Part shown: in pieces, positions 35,799-45,300 of the stretch | How the letters are laid out: each line of letters starts with the position of its first letter | Numbering within the stretch: position 1 is the first letter of the stretch | Assembly: GCA_024180945.1 (NCBI GenBank) | Contig: JAKSGN010000003.1 | Coordinates: forward strand, 2,356,001-2,420,000 | Source of the DNA: Macrophomina tecta | Lineage: Eukaryota; Ascomycota; Dothideomycetes; Botryosphaeriales; Botryosphaeriaceae | DNA length: 64,000 nt | Direction of reading: 5' to 3' | Notes under the pieces: generated by a model | Told to the model about the DNA's origin: nothing | Seen by the model: the letters and a program-made list of their open reading frames with translations, nothing else | Database searches by the model: none | Program-made: the position numbers and the translations under genes

Positions 35799-37629
35799 AC
35801 GTAATTAATAAGCGAGTCGCATATATAAGCGAGTCGTACACCTCCTACCTCTATCTTAACTTTAACTCCTTATACCTTCGTAAATAAGGTCTATAAAGGC
35901 CTAGAAAGAGGCTAAAGTACGTCTCGCACATTAGGCCTATAAAAAGGGCCAAATTTCGAGTATTCGTAAAGCTATAAAGATTTATAATATATCTTATAAG
36001 ACCCTCAACGATCGCATACACGGACGCGTCGCACGTATTAATTTACGCGTACACAATCGCAAACTCACTTAGACAGAGAAACAAACACTTATAGAATGGA
36101 TTCTAGATATAGACGCACGTGGCTACCCACTTAGAATCGATGTAGTGCGTGAGGCAGCCTTATTATTACTTAAGGAGCGCGTAGGCGATTCTGCCTATAT
36201 CGGTATTAACTAGCCTCACAACTTTGTAAATAATTACGACGAGATTAAATCGATGTATACGCGTAAATACGACTACCAGAGGGCTCGATACGAAGATCTA
36301 GCAATTATATAGAGCTGGTTTAACCTTATTGACAATATAAAGCGAAAATATAGGATTATAGATAAGGACTTATACAACTTCGACGAGACAGGCTTTGTAA
36401 TAGAAATTATAAGTACTTTACGTATTGTTACTTTCTTAGACCGACGTGGCAGGCCTCGTTAAATATAGCTAGGTGATCGTGAGTGGGCTACTACTATTAA
36501 GATAATTAATGCATTCGGTTAGTGTTTACCTCCTATAGTAATCCTTAAGGGCAAGGTGCACCTGTCGACCTAGTATAGAATAACTAACCTCCTATCTAAG
36601 TGGGTAATTGCGCTCTCTGAGAATGGATGGACCAATAATAAGCTTGGTTTAAAGTGGCTTCAGGACGTCTTTAATAAATATACGGCTCTAAGGACTATTA
36701 GCACATATCGACTCCTTATTCTAGATGGCTATGGAAGCCATACGACACCAAAATTCGATAAATTCTACTTAGAACGGTTAATTATTACGCTCTATATGCT
36801 AGCTCACTCCTCTTACCTCTTATAATCCCTTAATATGGGCTGTTTTTCGACTTTAAAGCGATTATATGGGCGCCTGGTTGTAGATTAGATCCGACTTAGT
36901 ATCAACCATATCGATAAGACTAAATTCCTATTAATATTTAAGTAGGTACGGGCCGAAGCGCTTTTAAAAGGTAATATTTTAAGTGGGTTTACAGCAGCAG
37001 GCCTAATTCTATTTAGTCTAGATTGGGTACTCTCGAAGTTGTAAATCCGTATATATAATACACTACCTCTAGAGCCAATGCAGACCCCCTGGCATCCAGA
37101 AATACCTTATAATGTTGCGTAATTAGAACAGTAGGTTGAGGTAATTAAGGGCTACCTTAAGCGTCGCACCTAGAGTCCTCTAACTCTAATAGATGCTGCG
37201 TTGAACCGGCTGGTCAAAGACTATTAGATAGCTATACACGGTGTTATGCTTCTGGTAAGCGAAAATGAGAAATTAAGGGCTACAAATAAGAAATAGAAAA
37301 GGAGAAAGGCTATAAAGCGGTCTTAGATATTAAAAGAAACTACTCTTATAGTAGCAGAGGCCTAGGAGCTTATATAGTAGCTAGAAGTAGCCCTAAACCT
37401 TTCTACTTTAACGGTCGTTACTTAGCTAAGAAGTAGTATTCTGCCTTTCTATATAAAGTGCTATGCCTCTGATTATAAAACGAGGTCATGCCATAGGCCT
37501 TACTAAATTTATATACCACGTTTTATTTGAATTGTATGAGTTGTTGTGGTATTAGTCGAGCCATAAAGTTAAGATAAAGGTGGGAGGTGTGCGACTCGCT
37601 TATATGTGCGACTCGCTTGTTAATTACGT
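35799..37629 (+). mobile_element. Fot1-like DNA transposon no. 2
   Basis: A 1,831-bp element with about 65-bp inverted ends (ACGTAATTAATAAGCGAGTC and complement), flanked by TA (35797-35798 and 37630-37631). Each end has AAGCGAGTCGCA twice, the same layout as the first element with another core, so the two are related but distinct families. It interrupts Copia-A1 exactly between the purine tract and the LTR. Confidence 0.95.
35880..37530 (+). pseudogene. Fot1-like DDE transposase no. 2 (decayed)
   Basis: The frame has no surviving ATG; it begins near 35880 and reads LAHQAYKKGQI-like sequence, then RKAIKIYNISYKTLNDRI, a psq-type helix-turn-helix. The CENP-B-type half follows (RGYPLRIDVVREAALLLLK), then the DDE_1 domain: NFDETGF near 36380, LDGYGSH near 36720 and LNMGCFSTLKR near 36830. 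The third catalytic position is Asn instead of Asp, matching TGAT-to-TAAT change on the CpA of the other strand. The tail is lysine-rich (KKQKRRKAIKR). About one stop occurs per 20 codons, TAG or TAA. Confidence 0.88.
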
Positions 37630-37631
37630 TA

Positions 37632-37884
37632 TATTAGATTAATTACATATATATAGCTTTTACTAAGTTATTAGAATATTTAATTTAGTAGTATTTTAGA
37701 TTTAGTTATATCTTATACTCGTTATATACTTGTCTTAGTAGGTAAGTAAGTTATATACCCGTTTTACCCTAGTAGATAGAATAGATATAAGAAAAGCCTA
37801 TACGGCCTTTCTCTACTAGATATACTACTTATTCTAATTAATTCTTTTATTATTAATTAAGCCGTTATACTACTTATTCTAATA
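37632..37884 (+). repeat. 3' LTR of Copia-A1
   Basis: It runs TATTAGATTA to CTTATTCTAATA, 253 bp. About 45 bp near the start are not in the 42575 copy. The inverted ends (T-R-TTAGAATA / TATTCTAAYA) are recognisable after RIP. Confidence 0.85.
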
Positions 37885-37889
37885 CGATA

Positions 37890-40400
37890 TTCTAATTTTT
37901 ACGGATAGCTCTCGTAGGGATTACTGCGAAAAGGTTAATAAGATATTAGCTAAGTTAGACGCTATAGGCCTCTAGCTCGACGTTAAGAAATACGAGTTTA
38001 AAGTCTAGTTAATAAAGTACCTTAGTTATATAATCGAGGCTAGTAAGGGTATTTAAATAGATCTAGAGAAGGTCTAAGCGATCTAAGAATAGATAGTACT
38101 AACTACTATTAAAGAAGTATAGGGCTTTCTCGGATTTACTAATTTCTATAGGCGATTTATTAAGGGATTTTTTAACCTAACGCACCCCTTAATTACGCTT
38201 ACTAAGAAGGGCACGGTTTTTTAATAGAATAAGAAGACTAACGCGGCTTTTAAGAAGCTAAAAATGGCTTTTATTACTACGCTAGTACTAATATAATTCG
38301 ACCCGAAACGAGAAACGATCTTTATAACGGACTTCTCTAGATACTATACTAGTAGCGTCCTCTAGTAGTATAATAGTAACGGTTTTCTACGCCTAGTAGT
38401 ATTTTTCTTAAAGAAGAACCTCCTAGCTAAATATAACTACCCGATTTATAATAAGGAACTACTCGCGATAGTTAAGTATCTACGCTAATAGGATATCGAA
38501 TTAAAGGGCCTTAATTAGTTTAAGATCCTTACTAATTATAAGAATCTAGAATACTTTACTACTACGAGAAGGCTATCCAAAAGATAGATTTAGTAGTAGA
38601 GAAAACTTAGCCGATTTTTCTTTATAATCGAATATACGCCTAGAAAGACTAATAGATTAGTAGATATACTTACTAGATGGGATTAAGACCTACCTACGTA
38701 GAATACGAATTAAAGACTTAAGTAAAGAATAGCCTAGCTACTACTACTAGCCCGTTAAGAACTTACCCTTAATACTAAACTAGTAGAAGACCCCGAGAAA
38801 TAAGAGAATTAGAACTATAAAGACTTACTATTAATAAACTAAGATAATACTAGGCGAATACTACTAGGATAGTATAAATACGACTAGACCCTTTAAGACT
38901 AATAGTAAAAGGTATAGTATTAGAATAATATTCTAAACCAACTAAAGGAGATAGTCTAATAAGAAGATAGAACATTTTTTCTAGACCTATCTAATAAGAT
39001 TAAGGTATCGGTATCTAAATACTTATTAAATAACTAAGGAAACCTCCTATTTAGGGGAAGAAGATGGGTACTAGATTCAAAACTATTATAAATATAGATT
39101 ATCTAGGAGATATACGACTTATCCCTTACGGTATACCCGGGACGAATTAAGACGGTTAACTTCGTAGTAAGGTAATTCTTTTAGCCGGGATTTATTAACG
39201 ATATCTAGAGGTTCTACCGAAACTATAATACCTATAGTAGGACTAAAGTCTAGAGGGATAGAAAGTAAGGACTTCTTAAACCGCTACTAGTACCAAAAAA
39301 ATAGTAGCGCGAGATCTTAATCGACTTTATTAGGCTACTACTATTAAGCAACGGCTACGAAATGCTTATAGTAATAACCGACCGGTTAGGAAAAGGGGTT
39401 ATACTCGAGGCGTACGTAAATCTAAAAACGGAAACCATCGCAAGGCTCTTTATTAGTCGTTTTTACCGGGACTATAGGGTATCGGCGGCTATCGTATTAG
39501 ATAGAGGAACGCAATTTATTAGTCTATTATAGTAATAGATTTATTAGTTACTTAAGATTAAGTAACGAATATTAACTACGTACTATTCTTAAACGGACGG
39601 CTTAACGGAACGAACGAATACTAAGATAGTACGAAAACTAGTCTTATTCGTAGATTATTACTAGTAAGATTAGGTAGATTAGCTACTAGTTATCTAGCTA
39701 GTATTAAACGAAAGAACGTTAATAGTTACCTAGATAAGCCTCTTTTTTCTCTCGTACGGGTATTACCTCGAACCGCTCGAACTATCTAAGAACGTATAGC
39801 TAAGTAGCTAGTAAAGGTAGTTACTAGTAGCTAGGGCCAAAGCTATCGTTACGAAAATTAAAGAGGTTACGGATTAGGCGTAAGCGTTAATAATAGAGAC
39901 TTAATAGAAGTAAGAACGTTAAGTAAATTAGTAACGAAATCCCTTACTAGCGTATAAAGTAGGTAATAAAGTATAGCTAAGCCTTAAGAATCTACGAATA
40001 GACCGACTAAGTAAGAAGCTTAATAATAAGGCAGCTAAGTTTACTATTACTAAGGTAATTAGGTCTTATAGCTATAAGCTAGACGTACCCGGTACGATTT
40101 ATAACGTCTTTAACATAGACCTCCTAAGACCAGCCGGAACAGATCCACTATTAAGCTAAATCTAGAACGACTACTAGCCCCTATCTATTTAAATAGACGG
40201 CCAGGACGAATAAATAGTAGAAGTAATCCTAGGTAAACGAATAGCTAGGAAACTAGAGTAACGGCGGCGCTAGCTATAGTATTAAGTTAAATAGAAAGAC
40301 TACGTAAGGTCTTTATAAAAGTCTATAACCACTCTTAAGAATACGATAGTACTAGACGTCTACCTAGAGAAAAAGAAAAAGAAAAGATAAGCGGTTTAGC
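37890..40400 (+). pseudogene. Gypsy-4 pol fragment: RT thumb, RNase H, integrase, chromodomain
   Basis: RT C-terminal part: KVNKILAKLDAIGLQL, VKKYEFKVQ and [16 protein letters not shown] (about 37930-38170). RNase H shows TDFSRYY, PIYNKELLAIVKYLRQ and TNYKNLEYF (38330-38570). The integrase core has KQQREILIDFI, ITDRLGKGV and GTQFISLL, then TYYSQTDGLTERTN, retaining the end of the DDE triad (39290-39620). A GPY/F-like region and a chromodomain-like segment (VEVILGKRIARKL, near 40210-40350) follow. Many TAG/TAA stops. No complete domain is active. Confidence 0.87.
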
Positions 40401-40848
40401 CCGACTAAAGCTAGACTCGATCTAGGTAATATTAATTCTTCCCGTTAACTATAGAGAATAACGACCCGTTAGAGTCGGCCCCGTAAGATAGCTACCCATT
40501 AGAGTAGCCTAGTACTAGGTTACCTAGTCGGGTATTATAGACTACTAGACGGAATTCGCTAGCGCCGAATAACTCTTTTTCTATTAACTAATAAGCCCTT
40601 AATTTAATAACTAGCTAACTTAACCCCATAGTCCCTAGTCGACTCCGAGATATTACTACCTTAACGCGGTCGCACGCAACGTACGTATTACCGGTTAGCC
40701 AAGTTTTTAACTACACTATATAGCCATTATTAAATATTAGAGTCGCTATTTCGCTTTATATACCCCTTAAATAACGAAAAAGCGACTACCCCGACTAAGA
40801 ATTAAACTTAGAACAAGCTAAAAAAGAAAAAGGGGGAGGAGAAAGTAA
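40401..40848. other. Gypsy-4 3' region before LTR
   Basis: No frame is convincing. It ends in the purine tract AAAAGGGGGAGGAGAAAG (about 40828-40845). Nothing else is seen. Confidence 0.5.
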
Positions 40849-41083
40849 TATTATAGTCTAGAAGCCTAGTAATAGAAGCCTTAGAGAAACCCTTAGCTAA
40901 AATAATTAACGAATAAACTTATATCTACGTAGATATAAGTATTATATAACTTTACTCGATTTATATATTTAAATAGATTCTACTCTCTTTTCTTTTTTTT
41001 TTCTTCTTCTTTTCTTAAGTTCTAGCTTCTTATACGTAGCGTAATAAACCTTTTAGCGATTATTCTAAGGTTAAGCCTTAATA
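40849..41083 (+). repeat. 3' LTR of Gypsy-4
   Basis: It starts TATTATAGTCTAG after the purine tract and ends CCTTAATA, 235 bp. No second copy is in the window, so the limits rest on the tract and on the sharp join with Copia-A2. A perfect 24-bp palindrome lies inside at 40917-40940. Confidence 0.65.
40917..40940. repeat. Dispersed palindrome-like site in Gypsy-4 LTR
   Basis: ACTTATATCTAC followed by GTAGATATAAGT, a perfect palindrome whose outer half (ACTTAT/ATAAGT) matches the palindromes of Gypsy-3 and Copia-A. Membership in that family is inferred. Confidence 0.65.
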
Positions 41084-42245
41084 CTAAAGCTTAAATAAGG
41101 CTAAATTCTTCGTTTACTTCGAGCGCTTTATAGTCTTAAGAAGTTACTAGCTCTCTAGTAATAATACTTCTATAAATTCTTAGAAGAGCTTAGTTTAACT
41201 TAGATATTTAATATTCTTTATCTATACTTAAATAATTGCCTGTTCGTCTTCTTCTTTATAGATAACGTTATTATAGTATACTATAAGCGAGATAAACCTT
41301 TTATAAACGCTTTCTAAGAAGACCTACTTAAACGCTATAAGATAAGAATTCTAGGAGAAATATAATAGTTTCTAGCCTTATATATTATAAGGGACCGAGA
41401 GTAGAGGCTCTTATAGCTCTTCTAGAAATTATATATCTCTAGCCTTATTACTCGCTATAGTATTAGTAAAAATTACTTTTCTTTAATACCGCTTCTTTTA
41501 GATAAAGTGCTTTAAGCGAACTAAGATATATATATAAGCGCGTAAGATATTTACCTCTATTAAAGTAAAATTAGCTTAGTATAATTTACGGCTACTAGTA
41601 TAAGAATAGATATTATATACGTTTATTTTATACTATTATCTTATTTTACTAATTTATCTTCTCGCTATCTTAAGCTCTTTTAAAGGCTTCTTAGCTATTT
41701 AGTAGAAACTAAGAAGCTCGCCTTATTCTTTTAGAATAACTATAAGAACGAAAATAATATCTTTACTATTAGTAGTAATATAGTATTTACTAATAATCCG
41801 AATACGCGCTATAGCTACTAAGGCTCGATTATTACTATATTTAAAGTAGCTATTAATTAAAAGGCTATTAAGTAGCCTACTATTATAACTTTAACTACTA
41901 AAGCTAAGCTTCTTACCTTATTAAAAGCCGCTAAGTAATACTTCTAATAGAAATGCCTTTTTAGAGGAGTATAATTCGATCTAGGCTACTAAATTAAAAT
42001 ATAGTATGATAATACGTAAACGCTTCGGCTTATATAGAAAAGTATTAGGAAGTTTAATACTAAGCTATATTATATAGATATATACTACTATTAGCTACGC
42101 TAGGAAGCCTAAGTAGGTAATATTTATTTTTAGTAGACGCTTATAGTAGTAATACTAGTAAATAGTCTTACTAAAGCCCTATCTCGCTAGAAGTACGCTT
42201 ATTTCGTTATAGCTATTAGACTTTTTTTACTCTATAATTAGTATT
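41084..42245 (+). pseudogene. Copia-A2 RT and RNase H fragment
   Basis: Frame as in Copia-A1: LLRALQSLKELLAL-like start, FFIDNVII (RT active site, second Asp again Asn, about 41256-41280), then the RNase H end with IRKFNTKLYYI-like and SLTKALSR motifs. Differences from A1 are mostly further C-to-T and G-to-A changes. Confidence 0.88.
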
Positions 42246-42309
42246 TATTTATTTATATTATTTTATAAAATAAGGCATAACCCTTATAGCTTACTTAAGC
42301 TAATAAAGA

Positions 42310-42333
42310 ACTTATATCTAACTAGATATAAGT
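42310..42333. repeat. Dispersed palindrome, Copia-A2 copy
   Basis: ACTTATATCTAAC / CTAGATATAAGT arms at the same place as in Copia-A1 and A3. Confidence 0.8.
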
Positions 42334-42383
42334 CTCCCCTAATTTTTTAAGTATTTATAGTTATTACTCGAATACTACTTATA

Positions 42384-42434
42384 CATTCTTTATATTATAT
42401 ACTAGTAGTACTACTAGTATATAGTATAGAGAAT
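42384..42434 (+). repeat. Conserved stem-loop before the 3' LTR of Copia-A2
   Basis: ATTCTTTATATTATATACTAG and the opposing TAGTATATAGTATAGAGAAT arm, equivalent to 35608-35659; arms differ by mutations that mostly keep pairing. Confidence 0.75.
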
Positions 42435-42574
42435 ATATTTTATTATTTCTTTTAATTTTAGAAACTAACCGCCTATTTTAAGCGAGTTTATGAGTTTAAT
42501 ACTTATTTAGTTATTCTATTACCCTTATTTCTTTTTATTACCTACTCCCTAAATAGGTAGTACGTAAAGGGGTA

Positions 42575-42782
42575 TATTAGAATATTTAATTTAGTAGTAT
42601 TTTAGATTTAGTTATATCTTATACTCGTTATATATTTATCTTAGTAGGTAAGTAAGTTATATACCCGTTTTATCCTAGTAAGTAGAATAGATATAAGAAA
42701 AGCCCGTACGATTTTTCTCTATTAGAGATACTAATTTATTCTATTTACTATTAAATAAGTCGTTATACTACTTATTCTAATA
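42575..42782 (+). repeat. 3' LTR of Copia-A2
   Basis: TATTAGAATATTTAATTTAG to CTTATTCTAATA, 208 bp. It aligns with 37632-37884 minus a block of about 45 bp near the start. Confidence 0.88.
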
Positions 42783-43535
42783 TATTTTACTTCTACTAAT
42801 CTATAAGCTATAGCGTAATAGGCTAAAATTTTTACTCGCTTAATTTCTTATTGAGCTAGTAAGCGTTCTACTTTATTTTTATTCTTCGGGCCTCTATTAA
42901 CCGTAATAATTCTTAGGTATTTATATCTATAGATAATATCTCTATAGATAAATTTAGTAATAGCTTTTAAAGTATTTTTTCTTAGTATTCTTTCTTTAGG
43001 CTAATTAAATACTAATTCGCGAACTATTATAATAAACTTATACCCTCTTACTTATAGTATTTTTATTACATTGATTTTCTACTTCTCTTTTATAGCTAAA
43101 CTCTATAATAGATATAGCTAGGCTTCTCTTTATACTATATTCCTACGCTAATACTCTATATAGATAGCGTAGTACTTCTTAATATTCTTCTATACTTCTA
43201 GCTAGTAGTATTAATTAGCCGTTTTACGGTATATAACCTCTTTTTCTTTATAACTATACTTATTATATAGTAAACGAATTACCTCTTACTTTCTTTTATT
43301 ACTATTTATAACCCTTCGAATTAGACTAGTTCTTATTACTTTTTAAAATAATATACGCCTCTAAATTATATACTTAAGCGCTCTTCTTTTAAAGCTAGTA
43401 AATTCTTTCCTCGTAAGCCGCGGTAGTCTACGTAAGATTATTAACTACTAAGCGATATTTAACTACTACTTTAACTAATATATCTTATTTAGCGGGTTTT
43501 TAATATTAGATTTTTTCTAAGTAAGGGTCTAATTA
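42783..43535 (-). repeat. Fragment related to Gypsy-3 integrase
   Basis: It matches 23757-24490 of Gypsy-3 in the same orientation with many C-to-T and G-to-A changes, so it is part of the integrase gene read on the minus strand. It ends abruptly at both sides, at the Copia-A2 LTR and at Gypsy-5. This shows Gypsy-3 is a repeated family, and hence eligible for RIP. Confidence 0.92.
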
Positions 43536-43539
43536 TTAG

Positions 43540-43787
43540 AATAATAGGCCCTAGTATACCCTTAGGGTGCTTATACCGTGCGTTCCACGTGCTTATTACG
43601 TGCTACGCACGGGCCCCTAGTATATAACGCTACTAAGGGGTAAATCCTATACTACTAAGAATTTATATCTAAGAATATACGACTCTTCTAAAGGCTTTTT
43701 GCTTATAACTAGTCTATTTACTTATAATCGAATCCTTCTTAATTTCTTTCGAAAAAGCAGCCGGCCTTAAAGGGCTATATATAATGA
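43540..43787 (+). other. Putative Gypsy-5 5' LTR/leader with large palindrome
   Basis: No second copy is in the window, so LTR status is inferred from position upstream of gag. It holds an imperfect palindrome of about 35 bp at 43576-43612 with arms CGTGCGT..CACGT and ACGTG..ACGCACG. CpG and several CpA survive here. Confidence 0.45.
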
Positions 43788-45000
43788 TTTCGACGAAAAG
43801 AACGATTTTACGATAATAAAAACAAGGGGCTAATAAAGCCGTTCGAATACTCGAGGCGAACGAATAAAAATAGGCTTATTAACCCCTAAAGACTATTAAA
43901 CGCTAATCGTCGATAGGAGCACCTAGGGCGTTAAACGCCTAATAAGCGACGCGGCTGAACTAGGGGCGCCTATAGCTATTAATAAACTATAACGCTTACG
44001 TAGCGCACCTATAGAAGATATACTAAAAGCCGAGCTTCTAGAACGCCTTAACCGCATTAAGATTCTATAATAGCTATAAGCGGCTTTTAACGGCGAACTA
44101 CCTACCGTCTCTACGCCGAACGTAGGCGAAACGCATGCGGAAAGTAGGGTAAATAATAGTAAAAAGCGACTCGACCTTCTCGTAAGAAATCTACCTCTAA
44201 AACTCGAAGGTCTTACTTAGGGCTTATACGACTTATAGACGAATACGGTAGAGATATATTTCGGCATATACCGGGCGGATAAGGACTACCTTAGAAAGAC
44301 CCTCTAGGCTATTAAAGGGCTATCTAAATATAAGACCCTCTTCTAGCACGTTTAAAGACGTTTAATAAACTAGAAGAAACTAGTACTACTTTAGTAGAAG
44401 TTTAAGACATTAGTATAAAATTATATTCGTAACCCTATCGTTTACTGCCTTAACAACGCTATTAGTTATTATACTACGGTAATAAAGAAGGGCTAGAAGT
44501 TTATAAAATTCTACGCCTAAATAAAGACGTACGAGGATAAATTTACGTATTAGATTTAGAACGTAGATTACCGTATTAACTAGATTTACTCTCGGCTTCT
44601 ACTATCTATACGTACGGAGCTCGTGCGCCAGTCCTTCTTTACTAGGGTGTAGGTAGAAGAGGATTTAGTAGCTAAAATCTAACGCGTTAAGTAAACGCTA
44701 GAGGTAATAAGGCCCTATAAAAAGGGCGAAGACGAATAGTAGTTATAGAAGACTAAGCGCCCTTTTACTACCCCTAGTCTAGGACGCAACGGTCCCTATA
44801 AGGGTTTTAGAAATAGTAAGAAGGCTAAAGAGGACTAAAGATCTAAAGCTTTAGCTCTCCTAAAGAACGTAGGTAATTCGTATAGATCTAGTACCCCGAA
44901 CGTAGGCGAAAAGCAGGCCAAAGGCTACGTTAACTAGGCGAACTATAAAGATAAGTAAGGCTTAGAAAAAAAAAAGCCCTAATCGCTTTCCTCTTCTTCT
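43788..45000 (+). pseudogene. Gypsy-5 gag (decayed)
   Basis: The frame from about 43788 reads MISTKRTILR, ANKAVRILEANE, then after a register shift LEGLTQGLYDLQ-like and YFGIYRADKDYLRKTL, LFQHVQRRLINQ-like and ILNNAISY-like segments, a capsid pattern of fungal gypsy Gag. Late sequence has two repeats of STPNVGEK/THAE-like character (near 44110 and 44895). A zinc knuckle is not legible. Frame shifts between segments were not mapped. Confidence 0.6.
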
Positions 45001-45292
45001 TATAGTTAGGGCCTTAAACGGGAGGTAGTTTAAAATATATAAAAATTATCGCTTCGATAGAAACCCCATCCGGTCCTACTAAAATTCGAGTATTAATAGA
45101 TTATAGTTACGACCTAAACCTTATATCTTTTAAATATGTAGAGCGACTTATCTTATAAAATATATAAGTTAGTACTAGGCTGTCTACCCGCCTTCTTAAT
45201 AATACTACTATTACATTGCACGACTCTTATTATATAGGGGTTACTACGTGTGACTTAGGGGGCGCTACGCGTACTACTAAATTCTAACCTTA

Positions 45293-45300
45293 CTAGAGTG
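45293..45300. repeat. 8-bp target duplication of hAT-1, left
   Basis: CTAGAGTG here and at 48163-48170, exactly adjoining both hAT-1 ends. Confidence 0.97.

Larger units (their letters stand above)
30711..37884 (+). mobile_element. Copia-A1: RIP-degraded Ty1/copia element without 5' LTR
   Basis: Gag with a zinc-knuckle remnant, protease, integrase, RT and RNase H follow in copia order (integrase before RT), then a stem-loop, the purine tract GTAAAGGGGG and a 3' LTR at 37632-37884. A Fot1-like element is inserted between tract and LTR. The same family appears at 41084-42782 and, inverted and less damaged, at 61689-64000. The left end where Gypsy-3 abuts is taken as the start and may include unrelated DNA. 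Confidence 0.88.
37885..41083 (+). mobile_element. Gypsy-4: 5'-truncated chromovirus fragment
   Basis: The fragment starts inside RT, directly at the Copia-A1 LTR end, and continues through RNase H, integrase, chromodomain and a 3' LTR (40849-41083) that abuts the truncated Copia-A2. LTR, gag and the RT active site are missing on the left. Its amino-acid sequence differs from Gypsy-1, -2, -3 and -5, so it is another family. Confidence 0.88.
41084..42782 (+). mobile_element. Copia-A2: 5'-truncated copy of the Copia-A family
   Basis: It matches Copia-A1 from 34311 onward (CTAAAGCTTAAATAAGGC) through RT, RNase H and the 3' region to the LTR at 42575-42782. Everything upstream is missing, cut where the Gypsy-4 LTR joins. 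RIP load is as high as in A1. Confidence 0.93.
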
